This document shows, one piece after another, positions 34,767 through 44,069 of a stretch of 64,000 nucleotides of DNA; position 1 is the first letter of the stretch; every line of letters starts with the position of its first letter. Where the stretch lies: contig JAHEJW010000013.1 in the NCBI GenBank assembly GCA_024638655.1, forward strand, positions 1-64,000, in the 5' to 3' direction. The DNA is from a bacterium (lineage in GTDB: Bacteria; Actinomycetota; Acidimicrobiia; Spongiisociales; ZC4RG35). The notes under the pieces are model-generated. The model made no database searches and was not told the origin of the DNA. It saw only the letters and a program-made list of their open reading frames with translations. A program made the position numbers and the translations under genes.

Positions 34767-37360
34767 TAGCCGATCCCCAGCTTGGAAGCCTCGGCGATCG
34801 CCCCGGCACGAGACCCGACTCCGAGCTTCTGGTAGATGGCCGAGACATGATGCTCAGCCGTCTTCTTGGATATGAATAGCCTCTCGGCGATCTCGCTATT
34901 GGAAAGCCCGGCGGCCATCATCTCGAGCACTTCGAGCTGGCGTCCGGTCAGGCCTGCCGGGTTGCCGCGGGTCTCCTCGGTGGGCCCGCGGGGGATACTC
35001 TCGACTCCGAGCTCTTTCAGTCTCGTCCTGGCCCTGGCAGCGGCTGGTCGGGCGCCGAGTGAGTCGAACACGTCAACCGACTCGAGGACCGCCTCTGCTC
35101 CGCCGTCGAGCAAGGCGAGACCGACCTCGTAGGGGCACCCGATCGCCCTCCAGGCATCGGCGGACTCACGCCATCGGCCGGCCATCTGCTGACAGAAGGG
35201 CTCGGCAGCCTTGACTGGCGGCCCGTCGATGGCTCCGGCCTTCCACATCCAGAATCCCATTTCGCCCCGCGCCCATTGACTGTCGGTATCGAGGGCTTTC
35301 TGATAGGCGTCCTCGAGTATGGACACCATCTCCTCTGGGCTCTCCCTCAGCCAGTGATGCTCGGCGAGGCCGCAGATCGGCGACCAGACGTGCTGCAACT
35401 CGTGCTGGCTACCGAGCCCGATGACTCCCTCGAGGATCCTCCTGCCCAGGGCGTCACCACGACGCACCAAGGCCCTTCCCTTGGCGCCAAGCGCCGTGAC
35501 GATGGCAATGCCGTCCCTGCTGACGGATGTGGCGTCGACCAGATCCGCCGTGGAGATGGCTTCATCCCAGCGCCCCTGTTCGAAGGCGATGCGGGCCAGC
35601 CAAGCCCGGTCGTAGGTGACCCCGTAGTCCTGATCGTTGCTTGTGCCCCACTGAATTCCTTCTTCCAGGGCGGCTTTGGCCTCGTCGTAGATCCGAGCCT
35701 CGCCACCACCGGAGCCAAGCATCCCGAGAGCTGTCGACACTCCCGTCCGATTGCCATGCCGCATTGCCTCCTCTACCGAATTGCGCAGGCTCTTCGCCGC
35801 GATGTCGGGGTTTCCGAGCACGATCTCCACTGTTCCCCGCATCATCTCAATTCCCCACATGAGGTCTCGGGCTTCCAGGTCGATCGCCATCTGGTGGGCC
35901 CTCCCCAGATGATCGACGGCTTCGCCCGCCCGTCGAGCCAGCATGTAGCGGTACCCGGCCATGTACAAGGCGTAGGCGAGGTCCCGGCTTGGTCCTTTGG
36001 GTTCCAGGATCTCGAGGGCTTCATCGAGGGCCGACTGACCCCCGATCGTGTCCGTGTTCCGCCAGCGGGCGTTCGAATGGGCCACCAATGCGTTGGCCAG
36101 GTCGATGTCGTCGCCCCTCGCGCGGTGATAGGCGACAACGCGTCCTGATTGTTCTACTGCATCTGCCTGGCGATCCACGATGCCAAACTCGATTGCCAAT
36201 CTCAGACGCACGCCCATTTCTTCGTCGCCGGTGAGCACGTCAGGTTGTTTGAGGGCTGCCTCGTAGAAGGAGATCGCTTCTTTGTGACTTCCCCGCTCAG
36301 CGGCTGCACTGGCGGCTATCGGCGCGTACTCAGCGACCAATCCGGGTGCGCCTGCTTCGACCGCATGATGCGCGATACGGGCGTGGTCAGGTGGATCGTC
36401 TTCGAGGAGGAGGGCGATCATCTTGCCATGCAGGGAGTGGCGTCTGGCTGGAGGTATCCAGTCTTCAACTGCCGATCTCGCCAGTTCGTGTCGGAATCTG
36501 AGGCTCAAACCGTCTCCGATGACCACCCCGGATGTGACGGCCTGATCGACCTGATCAACGGTTGCCCCGGTCAGGTGGAGGGCGTGTTCGACGCTCAGTG
36601 ATCTCGGTGCGATCGAGACAGCCTGGACGACCTCCAGGGAAGGCCGCTCCAGTCGCGAGACACGGGCGATCACGGCGTCTTTGACAGTAGAAGGAATCTG
36701 CTCGCCTCCGGCGATGATCTCGGTCACGTAGAAGGCGTTTCCACCTGTGATCCGATGAGTCTCGGCGGGGTCTATTTCGGTGCCCTCGGCCAGAATGGCA
36801 ACTGCCTTGGAACTCAATGATGGAACAATCATCCGCTGCGTCGATTCCAGGGCGCTGAGCTGACCAAGCACCGGACGGAGGGCGTGGTCGGGCCCGATCT
36901 CGTCGTCCCGGTAGGTGCATATGACCACCGCCTTGCTGGTGCCGATGCGACGGCCGATGAACCTGAGGAAGTCGAGTGTTGCCTGGTCGGCCCAATGAAC
37001 GTCCTCCACGATCATGACTATGGGGCGAATCGTGTGGCGCACCCGTTCCAGCACTCGACTGAAGATCTCGATGTTGTCGGGGTCGTCCTGGAACAAACCA
37101 TCCAACCCCGAGTCCTCGTCCGCGGCGAAGTCGAGCAGCGGGCTCAGCGGACGGGGTGTCGAGAGCGGGTCGCATGCTCCGAGCAACACCAGCGTCCGTT
37201 GCCCAGATCCCCGAACGAAGGCCTGGGTCACCGATGTCTTGCCCGAGCCGGCTTCCCCTGCGATCAGCACCATCGAGCCCGAGCCCGAACGTGCGTCCTC
37301 CAACCGCGCCTCGAGAGCCCCGATCAGGTCATCTCTCTCCAGCAGCTGCGACCTGGTCAT
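34766..37360 (-). CDS. Large ATP-binding LuxR-family (LAL) transcriptional regulator
   Basis: The protein of about 864 residues begins with an AAA-type NTPase (Walker A GEAGSGKT near residue 38, Walker B IVMIVEDVHWAD). A long alpha-helical TPR-like region follows. It ends with a LuxR/GerE helix-turn-helix (LTGRQLEVLEMMAAGLSNSEIAERL...KTAEHHVSAIYQKL). LAL/MalT-type regulators couple ligand and ATP binding to transcription; the signal here is unknown. ATG 37360 is preceded by TAGCCT eight bases away. A VOC protein gene diverges from it and is a candidate target. Confidence 0.88.
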   Translation of the reverse strand: MTRSQLLERDDLIGALEARLEDARSGSGSMVLIAGEAGSGKTSVTQAFVRGSGQRTLVLLGACDPLSTPRPLSPLLDFAADEDSGLDGLFQDDPDNIEIFSRVLERVRHTIRPIVMIVEDVHWADQATLDFLRFIGRRIGTSKAVVICTYRDDEIGPDHALRPVLGQLSALESTQRMIVPSLSSKAVAILAEGTEIDPAETHRITGGNAFYVTEIIAGGEQIPSTVKDAVIARVSRLERPSLEVVQAVSIAPRSLSVEHALHLTGATVDQVDQAVTSGVVIGDGLSLRFRHELARSAVEDWIPPARRHSLHGKMIALLLEDDPPDHARIAHHAVEAGAPGLVAEYAPIAASAAAERGSHKEAISFYEAALKQPDVLTGDEEMGVRLRLAIEFGIVDRQADAVEQSGRVVAYHRARGDDIDLANALVAHSNARWRNTDTIGGQSALDEALEILEPKGPSRDLAYALYMAGYRYMLARRAGEAVDHLGRAHQMAIDLEARDLMWGIEMMRGTVEIVLGNPDIAAKSLRNSVEEAMRHGNRTGVSTALGMLGSGGGEARIYDEAKAALEEGIQWGTSNDQDYGVTYDRAWLARIAFEQGRWDEAISTADLVDATSVSRDGIAIVTALGAKGRALVRRGDALGRRILEGVIGLGSQHELQHVWSPICGLAEHHWLRESPEEMVSILEDAYQKALDTDSQWARGEMGFWMWKAGAIDGPPVKAAEPFCQQMAGRWRESADAWRAIGCPYEVGLALLDGGAEAVLESVDVFDSLGARPAAARARTRLKELGVESIPRGPTEETRGNPAGLTGRQLEVLEMMAAGLSNSEIAERLFISKKTAEHHVSAIYQKLGVGSRAGAIAEASKLGIG

Positions 37361-37368
37361 CGACCCCA

Positions 37369-37374
37369 AGGCTA
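37369..37374 (-). promoter_or_regulatory. -10-like hexamer for the LAL regulator
   Basis: TAGCCT on the minus strand ends eight bases before ATG 37360. There is no Shine-Dalgarno sequence, as expected of a leaderless transcript. Confidence 0.4.
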
Positions 37375-37414
37375 GGCAGGCGAAAGGGCCGCAAGTGGGG
37401 GGTCGCGGAGGTCC

Positions 37415-37420
37415 TACCCT
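37415..37420 (+). promoter_or_regulatory. -10-like hexamer for the VOC gene at 37427
   Basis: TACCCT ends six bases before ATG 37427, the leaderless geometry seen repeatedly here. It faces the regulator promoter across about 40 bases. Confidence 0.4.
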
Positions 37421-37426
37421 TCCAGT

Positions 37427-37861
37427 ATGCGTTTCGATCAGGTCAAGATCTTGGCCGAGGACGCCACGGCTCTAGCCGCCTTCTATGAAGACGCGCTCGA
37501 CTTCCGACTGATCGCCCCTATCGCCAATTTCTCCGACGAGATTCTGGCGCGGGGCATCGGTGCACCCGGGGCGAAACTTCGCATGGCATGGCTGTCGTTT
37601 CCCGGTTCGTCCGACGGCGGCCCCATATTGGAGCTGTATCAACTGGTCGATTGGGACGGGAGTTGGGCTTATCGACCCGGCCAAGGACACATCGCCTTGG
37701 AAGTTGACAACGTGCCGGCCACAGCCGGGCGGGTGATCGGTGCAGGTGGCTCGCAACTGGGTGAGGTCGTCGACTGGAATGCGCCTTCGGGCAACCTCGT
37801 TCGATTTGTCTTCATGTGCGATCCCGAGAGAAACGTGGTCGATCTGTGGGGCCGTTTGTAG
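37427..37861 (+). CDS. VOC (glyoxalase/bleomycin-resistance) family protein
   Basis: The 144-residue protein has the VOC fold pattern: an N-terminal FDQVKILAEDATALAAFYEDAL, an ELYQ metal-type strand, a GHIALEVDNV second module and a C-terminal FMCDPERNVVDLWGRL. Such proteins are metal-dependent isomerases, lyases or dioxygenases, or binding proteins. The substrate cannot be told. It diverges from the LAL regulator and converges on DUF2000. Confidence 0.8.
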   Translation: MRFDQVKILAEDATALAAFYEDALDFRLIAPIANFSDEILARGIGAPGAKLRMAWLSFPGSSDGGPILELYQLVDWDGSWAYRPGQGHIALEVDNVPATAGRVIGAGGSQLGEVVDWNAPSGNLVRFVFMCDPERNVVDLWGRL

Positions 37862-37874
37862 GGCACGACCTGGG

Positions 37875-38288
37875 TCACCGATGGAACTTCAGCTTGTCGA
37901 ACACCTTGTCGACCTGTTTGCGGTCGCCGGCGACAGCGAAGCCGGCGACAGATAGATCTTCGGTTGCGACATCGGCCACAGCGGCGCGATTGTCCACATC
38001 GTTACCGGTGGCGAAGAGCTCATCTGTGTAGACGCTGACGGTCAAACCGCGTTCGACGGCCCGCAGATAGGCTCGGCGCACACCCGGTCTGTCGCCTTCG
38101 TACACCAACACTGGCAAGGCGAACTTGGGTAGCTCGCTGCGCCCCGATCCGTCGATGTATGGCTCGCCGATCAGCTCGGAATGCCTGGTTCCGACTCCGC
38201 TGACGACGAAGGCGGTCAGATTCAACTTCTGCCATGTCTCGAGATCGTCCCTGACCGCTAGGGCGATCTTCCAGGCCGTTTGGACCAC
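37875..38288 (-). CDS. DUF2000 family protein
   Basis: The 137-residue protein matches DUF2000: KIALAVRDDLETWQKLN, AFVVSG, ELIGEPYIDG, VYTDELFATGNDVDNRAAV and GDRKQVDKVF. The function is not established. Its GTG 38288 directly follows the TGA of the XdhC C-terminal gene with no base between. It therefore looks like the last gene of the cox operon. Confidence 0.8.
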   Translation of the reverse strand: MVQTAWKIALAVRDDLETWQKLNLTAFVVSGVGTRHSELIGEPYIDGSGRSELPKFALPVLVYEGDRPGVRRAYLRAVERGLTVSVYTDELFATGNDVDNRAAVADVATEDLSVAGFAVAGDRKQVDKVFDKLKFHR

Positions 38289-39062
38289 TCAGCCGTCCTC
38301 GCGCTGTTTGTGCACCCGCCCGTCCACGCCACGAAGGGAGTAGCCGGTCCCGGCCCCGTAGCGGACCAAGGTCATCTCGGCGAGGATGGATACTGCAACT
38401 TCCTGTGGAGTCTCCGCTCCTATGTCGAGGCCGACAGGGGAGTGGATCCGCTCGATGTCCTCGTCTCCGAAGCCGAGCTCGCGCAGGCGCTCGACTCGAA
38501 GATTGTGGGTTCGGCGGCTTCCCATCGCGCCGATGTACCTGGTGTCGGCTTTGAGTGCGGCCTCGAGGGGTGGGGTCTCGTGTCTCGGATCGTGAGAGAG
38601 CACGACGACCCAGGTCCGCCGGTCGAAGTGGAGTTGGTCCATGATGTCGCGAGGCCAGCCCTTGATCACTTTCTGTGCTTCAGGGAAGCGCTCCTCGGTG
38701 GCGAAGGCCGGTCGGGAATCGACCACCGTGATCCGATAGCCCATCTGCACGCCGAAGGAGCAGAGCGCCTGGCCGATATGGACGGCACCGAATATGAGGA
38801 GGTCGGGAGGGGGAGCCAGGGTCTCGATGAAGACCTCGTGGTCGCCGTATGAGAGGGCACGGTGCTGCTCATGGGCCATCAGGGCGAGGGCGTCCTCACG
38901 GATGTCTCCCACGGCCCCGTCGGGCACCCTCCCGGAGACGACATCGCCGGACGCGTTCAGGACCGCCTTGGTCCCCTTGTGCGGTCCGTCGACGAACGTG
39001 ACCACGGATCCGAACTCCTCGGACTCCAGGATCGCCTTGATGGCGGCGAGCGGCTCTGTCAC
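38289..39062 (-). CDS. XdhC-type maturation protein, C-terminal Rossmann half
   Basis: The 257-residue protein has the XdhC Rossmann domain: [57 protein letters not shown] and [19 protein letters not shown]. XdhC-like proteins bind molybdenum cofactor and help sulfuration and insertion into xanthine- or CO-dehydrogenase-type enzymes. The N-terminal half of the usual protein is encoded separately just upstream, with a four-base overlap (ATGA at 39059-39062). Confidence 0.85.
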   Translation of the reverse strand: MTEPLAAIKAILESEEFGSVVTFVDGPHKGTKAVLNASGDVVSGRVPDGAVGDIREDALALMAHEQHRALSYGDHEVFIETLAPPPDLLIFGAVHIGQALCSFGVQMGYRITVVDSRPAFATEERFPEAQKVIKGWPRDIMDQLHFDRRTWVVVLSHDPRHETPPLEAALKADTRYIGAMGSRRTHNLRVERLRELGFGDEDIERIHSPVGLDIGAETPQEVAVSILAEMTLVRYGAGTGYSLRGVDGRVHKQREDG

Positions 39063-39367
39063 CAGGGCTCTATGTATACGTCGATGGTGCCACCACAGGA
39101 CATACCCACCTCGAATGCGTCCTCGTCCGCGATTCCATAGGTGACGGTCTTTGGCTCACCGGTCTCGAGAACCTCCTGGGCGTGGAGGAAGACGTCGTTC
39201 TCCACACAACCTCCACTCACCGACCCTTCCATGTCTCCGGCGGACGACACCAAGAACTTGGAGCCTTCGGGTCGTGGCGCACTTCCGTGGACCTTGATGA
39301 CCGTGGCAACGGCCACCTTCTTGCCCTCATTGGCCCACTTGTCACGAAGGGCTAGCTGATTCCGCAT
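39059..39367 (-). CDS. XdhC-type maturation protein, N-terminal half
   Basis: The 102-residue protein corresponds to the N-terminal XdhC/CoxI domain: [34 protein letters not shown] and [15 protein letters not shown]. These cysteines are the conserved ones of XdhC. Its stop overlaps the start of the Rossmann half, so the two products are made together and probably associate. The ATG is at 39367. Confidence 0.85.
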   Translation of the reverse strand: MRNQLALRDKWANEGKKVAVATVIKVHGSAPRPEGSKFLVSSAGDMEGSVSGGCVENDVFLHAQEVLETGEPKTVTYGIADEDAFEVGMSCGGTIDVYIEPW

Positions 39368-39379
39368 GGTCTGGTTGTA

Positions 39380-40294
39380 TCACACACTGAGGAACTCCGC
39401 AGGTTCCTTCTCGAAAGCGGTCTTGCATCCCGGAGCGCAGAAGTAGTAGGTCTCGCCATCGTGCTCGGCTATCCATCGAGCCGTGGCGACCTCCACCTCC
39501 ATGCCGCATACCGGATCGATGGCGATGTGAGGCTCCTCCTCTGGAATCGGCCACCCGGTGAGCTCACCGGCAGCGCGTCTCCGCACCAGGTCTGCGATTA
39601 TCGAAACCCCGATCTCCCGGTGGGCGATGTGACCGAGGTCGAGCCCGGCCGGAGCGTTCACTCTCTCCAGCTGCTCTTCGCTGAAGCCACGATCCCGCAA
39701 GTAGCCGAGGACCGTCTCCGCCCGTTTCGCCGAGGCGACGAGACCGATGTACCCGGCGTCGGTAGATAGCGCGGCCTCCACGGCTGGTTCGTCGTAATGC
39801 CCTTGGGTGGCGATGATGATCGCAGAGCTGCCACCCGTTTCAGGCATCTCCAGGTGGTCGTCGACCGAGTCGACTCGCCAATCGAGGGACGTGGCCAGGG
39901 ATACCAAGGTGTTCACCGCAGGGGACTCACCGGTGACCACGAGATGCGGTTGTGGCAGATTCGGCTCCAGGAACACCTCCAACGCCCCTTCGGAGGTACA
40001 CGATATCGGCACGGTGACGAGGTCAGGCCGATCGATCCCGGCAATGTCCTCATCCGTGCCGAGGAAGAGCAATCGAGGTTTGCCGTCCGCGATTGCCTCT
40101 CTCGCCTCGCGAGCCACTACTGGCGCCGCGCAAGCGCCGCCAATCCAACCGGTGACCGAACCGTCGGCCTCGATGATGGCCGTCGATCCGCGTTTGCCCG
40201 AGGACGGGCCACGTGCCCATACCACGGTCGCCACCAGGAACGGCTGGTGCCGGCGGCTCAGATCCGCTGCCAACGCCAGCAGGTCCCGGTTCAC
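39380..40294 (-). CDS. XdhC-like protein fused to a C-terminal YHS metal-binding domain
   Basis: The 304-residue protein has an XdhC-like N-terminal domain in which the usual GGCVE is altered to GGACA, and a Rossmann-like middle (QPHLVVTGESPAVNTL, AGYIGLVASAKRAE, NAPAGLDLG). The last 47 residues are a YHS domain with DPVCGM and YYFCAPGC. YHS domains occur in copper and heavy-metal handling proteins. GTG 40294 overlaps the coxL stop (GTGA). A role in building the Mo-S-Cu centre is inferred from position and domains. Confidence 0.82.
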   Translation of the reverse strand: MNRDLLALAADLSRRHQPFLVATVVWARGPSSGKRGSTAIIEADGSVTGWIGGACAAPVVAREAREAIADGKPRLLFLGTDEDIAGIDRPDLVTVPISCTSEGALEVFLEPNLPQPHLVVTGESPAVNTLVSLATSLDWRVDSVDDHLEMPETGGSSAIIIATQGHYDEPAVEAALSTDAGYIGLVASAKRAETVLGYLRDRGFSEEQLERVNAPAGLDLGHIAHREIGVSIIADLVRRRAAGELTGWPIPEEEPHIAIDPVCGMEVEVATARWIAEHDGETYYFCAPGCKTAFEKEPAEFLSV

Positions 40295-42660
40295 CCGCTG
40301 TTCGCCTTCTCCATGGCTGCCCATACCCGGTCCGGTGAGACCGGCATGTCGATATTGGTGACACCGAGATGCTGCAGGGCATCGATCACTGCATTGACGT
40401 AGGCTGCAGGCGACCCGACGGTTGCCGATTCGCCGACACCTTTGGCGCCGAACGGGTGGTGTGGTGAGGGAGTAACCGTCTCGCCCAACTCGAACCGGGG
40501 AGTCTCCCAAGCGGTCGGGATCAGGTAGTCCATGAAGTTCGAGCCGATGCAGTTCCCCGACTCGTCGAAGGTGATGTACTGCATCGAGGACATCGCATAG
40601 CCCTCGGCCAGGCCTCCATGGATCTGGCCTTCAACGATCATGGGGTTGATCTTCACTCCACAGTCGTCAACCGCGACCATGCGGCGTACCTTCCACTGGC
40701 CGCTCTCGGGGTCCACGTCGACCACCACTATGTAGCTGCCGAACGGGTAGGTCATATTCGGCGGGTCGTAGTAGTGGACTCCCTCCAGACCGGGCTCGAG
40801 CCCGGGTGGGGGATTCGTGTAGGCGGCGAAGGCGACGTCCTGGATCGTGACGGCGCTCTCCGGATCTCCCGCTACATGGAACTTGCCGTTGTCCCATGTG
40901 AGGTCCTCTTCCGAGGCCTCGAGGAGATGAGCGGCGATCTTCTTGCCTTTTTCTCGCAGTTTGCGGGATATGACCGCCGTAGCGGCTCCTGCCACGGGGG
41001 TGCTCCGGGACGCATACGTGCCAAGACCGTAAGGCGTGTTGTCGGTGTCGCCTTCGACGATCTTGATGTCGTCTGCCGGGATGCCCAGCTCCTCGGCCAC
41101 GATCTGGGCGAAGGTCGTCTCATGGCCCTGGCCCTGGCTGCGCACCCCGAGCTTGAGGATCGCCTTCCCCGTCGGATGCACGCGCAGCTCGGCAGAGTCG
41201 AACATCTTCAGTCCGAGAATGTCGTAGTCCTCGCCATGGCCGGCCCCCACCACTTCGGTGAAGCTGGCTATTCCGATTCCAACGAGCTTGCCCTCCTTGC
41301 GCGCCTGCTCCTTCTCGGCCTGGATTTGGTCATAGCCGACCATGCCCATTGCCTTGCGCAGCGCCGCTTCGTAGTCACCGGAGTCGTATACGAACCCTGT
41401 CGGCGAGTGATAGGGAAACTGGTCCGGTTGGATGAAGTTCTTCAATCTGAACTCCGCCGGGTCCATCCCCAACTCGTATGCGGCGTTCTGCACCAGACGC
41501 TCGATCAGATATGAAGCCTCGGTCACCCGGAACGAGCATCTGTAGGCGACACCGCCCGGCGCCTTGTTGGTGTAGGCGCCACGCGTCGCCACATGAGCTA
41601 CCGGGTAGTCGTAAGAGCCGGTCACGATGTGGAACAACCCCGCCCTGAACTTGGTTGGCTGGGCATCGGCGTAGAAGGCTCCCTGATCGGAGAGCATGTC
41701 GACCCTCAGACCCAGGATCTTTCCCTCGTTGGAGACCGCCAACTCGCCTTTCATGTAGTAATCGCGGGCGAAACCGGTTGAGATGAGATTCTCCGTACGG
41801 GTTTCCATCCACTTCACGGGCTTGCCGATGACAAGCGACGCCGCGGTGGCAACGACGTAACCCGGATAGACGGGCACCTTGTTGCCGAAGCCTCCGCCGA
41901 TGTCGGGGGACACGATGCGTATGTTCTGCTCCGGAAGCCCTGCGACCAGGGCAAACACGGTCCGGTGGGCATGCGGTGCCTGAGACGTCATGTAGATCGT
42001 CGCCTGACTGGTGGCCGGATTGACGTCCGCAACCACACCACATGTCTCCAGCGGAGACGGGTGGGACCTCGGGTAGTGGGTCTGCAACGTGACGATCTTG
42101 TCGGCCCCGGCGAAGGCGGCGTCTGTGCCGTCTTTGTCGCCAGAATCCCACTCGTAGCAGAGGTTGGACTCTACGTCCTCTTTGTCGTCTCGAATCAGGG
42201 GTGCATCATCCTCCAGGGATCGTTGCGGGTTGACGATCGGCTCCAGCTCCTCGTAGTCGACGTGGATCATCCGGGCCGCGTCCTCGGCCACGTACCTGTC
42301 GGTGGCGATGACCGCCGCGACCTCTTGACCCTGGAATCGCACCTTGTCGGTAGCCAGCACAGCCTGGGTGTCCCCTGAGAGGGTTGGCATCCAGGCGAGG
42401 TTGTAGCCGGCCAGGAACTCGCCGGTGACTACCGCGACGACACCTTCCACCGCCTCGGCCTCGGATGTGTCGATGGACAGGATGCGAGCGTGAGCCACGG
42501 GGCTGCGGTGGATAGCCATGTGGAGCATCCCCGGAAGCTCGATGTCGTCGACGTAGTTCCCCCGCCCTTCGATGAACCGCGCGTCCTCGACTCTCTTGCG
42601 GCTGTGTCCGAGCCCGCCGATCTCCGGGGGAGTGTGTGGTCTGTGTTCTGTGGCCGTCAT
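40291..42660 (-). CDS. coxL: Aerobic carbon monoxide dehydrogenase, large (Mo-Cu) subunit, form I
   Basis: The 789-residue molybdopterin subunit carries the form I active-site loop AYRCSFR at residues 372-378 (41527-41547); Cys375 would hold the copper. GGGFGNK and the C-terminal GAKGVGES with the base Glu744 are also present. It oxidises CO to CO2 at the Mo-S-Cu centre and passes electrons via CoxS and CoxM. The loop and the M-S-L gene order separate it from form II (AYRGAGR) homologues of uncertain CO activity. It overlaps coxS by four bases. Confidence 0.95.
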   Translation of the reverse strand: MTATEHRPHTPPEIGGLGHSRKRVEDARFIEGRGNYVDDIELPGMLHMAIHRSPVAHARILSIDTSEAEAVEGVVAVVTGEFLAGYNLAWMPTLSGDTQAVLATDKVRFQGQEVAAVIATDRYVAEDAARMIHVDYEELEPIVNPQRSLEDDAPLIRDDKEDVESNLCYEWDSGDKDGTDAAFAGADKIVTLQTHYPRSHPSPLETCGVVADVNPATSQATIYMTSQAPHAHRTVFALVAGLPEQNIRIVSPDIGGGFGNKVPVYPGYVVATAASLVIGKPVKWMETRTENLISTGFARDYYMKGELAVSNEGKILGLRVDMLSDQGAFYADAQPTKFRAGLFHIVTGSYDYPVAHVATRGAYTNKAPGGVAYRCSFRVTEASYLIERLVQNAAYELGMDPAEFRLKNFIQPDQFPYHSPTGFVYDSGDYEAALRKAMGMVGYDQIQAEKEQARKEGKLVGIGIASFTEVVGAGHGEDYDILGLKMFDSAELRVHPTGKAILKLGVRSQGQGHETTFAQIVAEELGIPADDIKIVEGDTDNTPYGLGTYASRSTPVAGAATAVISRKLREKGKKIAAHLLEASEEDLTWDNGKFHVAGDPESAVTIQDVAFAAYTNPPPGLEPGLEGVHYYDPPNMTYPFGSYIVVVDVDPESGQWKVRRMVAVDDCGVKINPMIVEGQIHGGLAEGYAMSSMQYITFDESGNCIGSNFMDYLIPTAWETPRFELGETVTPSPHHPFGAKGVGESATVGSPAAYVNAVIDALQHLGVTNIDMPVSPDRVWAAMEKANSG

Positions 42661-43133
42661 GAGGATGCTCCCTCCCTGGTCGTCTCAGCCGCCGCCATGA
42701 TGGCCTTGACGATGTTGATGTAACCGGTGCAGCGACATAGGTTTCCCGAGATCGCCCACCGGATCTGATCCTCACTCGGATCCGGGTTCTCCTCGATGAG
42801 AGCGGTGCCCACAAGCATCATCGCCGGCGTGCAGAAGCCGCATTGGAGGCCGTGCTCTTCTTTGAAAGCCTTCTGGATTGCGGAGAGGTCGCCGTTCTGC
42901 TTCAGACCTTCCACGGTGGTGATCGACCGACCGTTCGCTTGCACGGCGAACATCGTGCACGACTTCACCGGGGTTCCGTCCACGAGCACCGTGCAGACAC
43001 CACAGCTCGTCGTATCGCAGCCGATATGGGTCCCTTTCAATCCGACTGTCGACCTGAGAAAATCGACCAGCAGGCGCCGTGGCTCGACGTCTGCCGTATG
43101 CTCGCCGCCGTTCACTGTGAGGGTGATGTTCAT
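42657..43133 (-). CDS. coxS: CO dehydrogenase small subunit, 2 x [2Fe-2S]
   Basis: The 158-residue iron-sulfur subunit has a plant-ferredoxin-type cluster (Cys39, 44, 47, 59) and an all-helical second cluster domain (Cys98, 101, 133, 135 in CGFC and CRC). It carries electrons from the molybdenum centre of CoxL to the FAD of CoxM. It overlaps both neighbours by four bases. Confidence 0.95.
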   Translation of the reverse strand: MNITLTVNGGEHTADVEPRRLLVDFLRSTVGLKGTHIGCDTTSCGVCTVLVDGTPVKSCTMFAVQANGRSITTVEGLKQNGDLSAIQKAFKEEHGLQCGFCTPAMMLVGTALIEENPDPSEDQIRWAISGNLCRCTGYINIVKAIMAAAETTREGASS

Positions 43134-44005
43134 GTGAGGCCTCCCTTCGCAGTCTCGTAGCTCTTGGCGAGGCCTCTTCGAGTGAAGACATCGACGACAT
43201 GCCTCTTGTACTCGGCCGAGCCACGGACATCAGATGCTGGGTCGCAAACCTGTGATGCGATGTTTGCGGCCTCGGCGAACAGTTCATCCGATGGCCTCTC
43301 TCCTTCCAGGGCGGCTTCCGCTTCCGGCACCTTCAGGTTGTGGTGGAACACCGATGTGAGGGCTATCCCAGCCTTGGCGACCCTCCCTCCCTCGTCGAGC
43401 TCCAGGCTGGTGGCCACCCCGACCGTCGCGTAGTCACCGACTTTGCGCTCCAGCTTCTGATAGTCACCCCCACCCCTGGAAGAGTGGGCTGGGACTCGGA
43501 CCTTGGTGACCATCTCGTTCGGGAGGCAGTTCGTCGTGAACATGTCGACGAGAAAATCGTCGATCTTCACCGTCCTCTGGCTGTCCGAGCTGGTCAGCAC
43601 GAGCTCTGCGCCGGTGGCCAGCATCACCGAGGCCCAGTCCCCTTCGGGATCGTGATGGGCGAGGCTGCCGGCGACGGTGCCCAGATTTCGCACGATCGGG
43701 TCCGCAACCCACGGGGCGGCCCTTGACACCGTGTGGTTTGCTTTTGCCGCGTCCGACTTCACCACGTCGTTGTGACGAACCAGGGCATCGAATTCGAGCG
43801 TGCCGTTCGTCCGGTTTATCCGGCTCAAACCGGGCAGGCGGTTGATATCCATCAGAGTGGGCGGGCTGGCGAATCGCAGCTTCATCATCGGGATCAGGCT
43901 CTGGCCCCCAGCGAGGATCTTGACCTCGTCCCCTCGCTCATGGAGGATGCTCAACGCCTCTTCGAGCGTCTCGGGAGCCAGGTAGTCGAACTTGGCTGGG
44001 TACAT
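43130..44005 (-). CDS. coxM: CO dehydrogenase medium (FAD) subunit
   Basis: The 291-residue FAD-binding subunit has [13 protein letters not shown] (residues 32-44) and [17 protein letters not shown] for FAD binding, plus the CO dehydrogenase flavoprotein C-terminal domain. It delivers electrons to the respiratory chain. ATG 44005 has GGAGG upstream, so it keeps a leader within the operon. The 64 bases between coxE and coxM hold no gene. Confidence 0.94.
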   Translation of the reverse strand: MYPAKFDYLAPETLEEALSILHERGDEVKILAGGQSLIPMMKLRFASPPTLMDINRLPGLSRINRTNGTLEFDALVRHNDVVKSDAAKANHTVSRAAPWVADPIVRNLGTVAGSLAHHDPEGDWASVMLATGAELVLTSSDSQRTVKIDDFLVDMFTTNCLPNEMVTKVRVPAHSSRGGGDYQKLERKVGDYATVGVATSLELDEGGRVAKAGIALTSVFHHNLKVPEAEAALEGERPSDELFAEAANIASQVCDPASDVRGSAEYKRHVVDVFTRRGLAKSYETAKGGLT

Positions 44006-44069
44006 GTGGCCTCCTGGACAGGGACGGGATACGCCCCAACCTACATGACGGGATATGCGGGCGTCCGAG

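Noticed and set aside
35276-36148. 290-codon plus-strand frame inside the LAL regulator
   Set aside because: It is antisense to a well-supported coding region and shows no family features.
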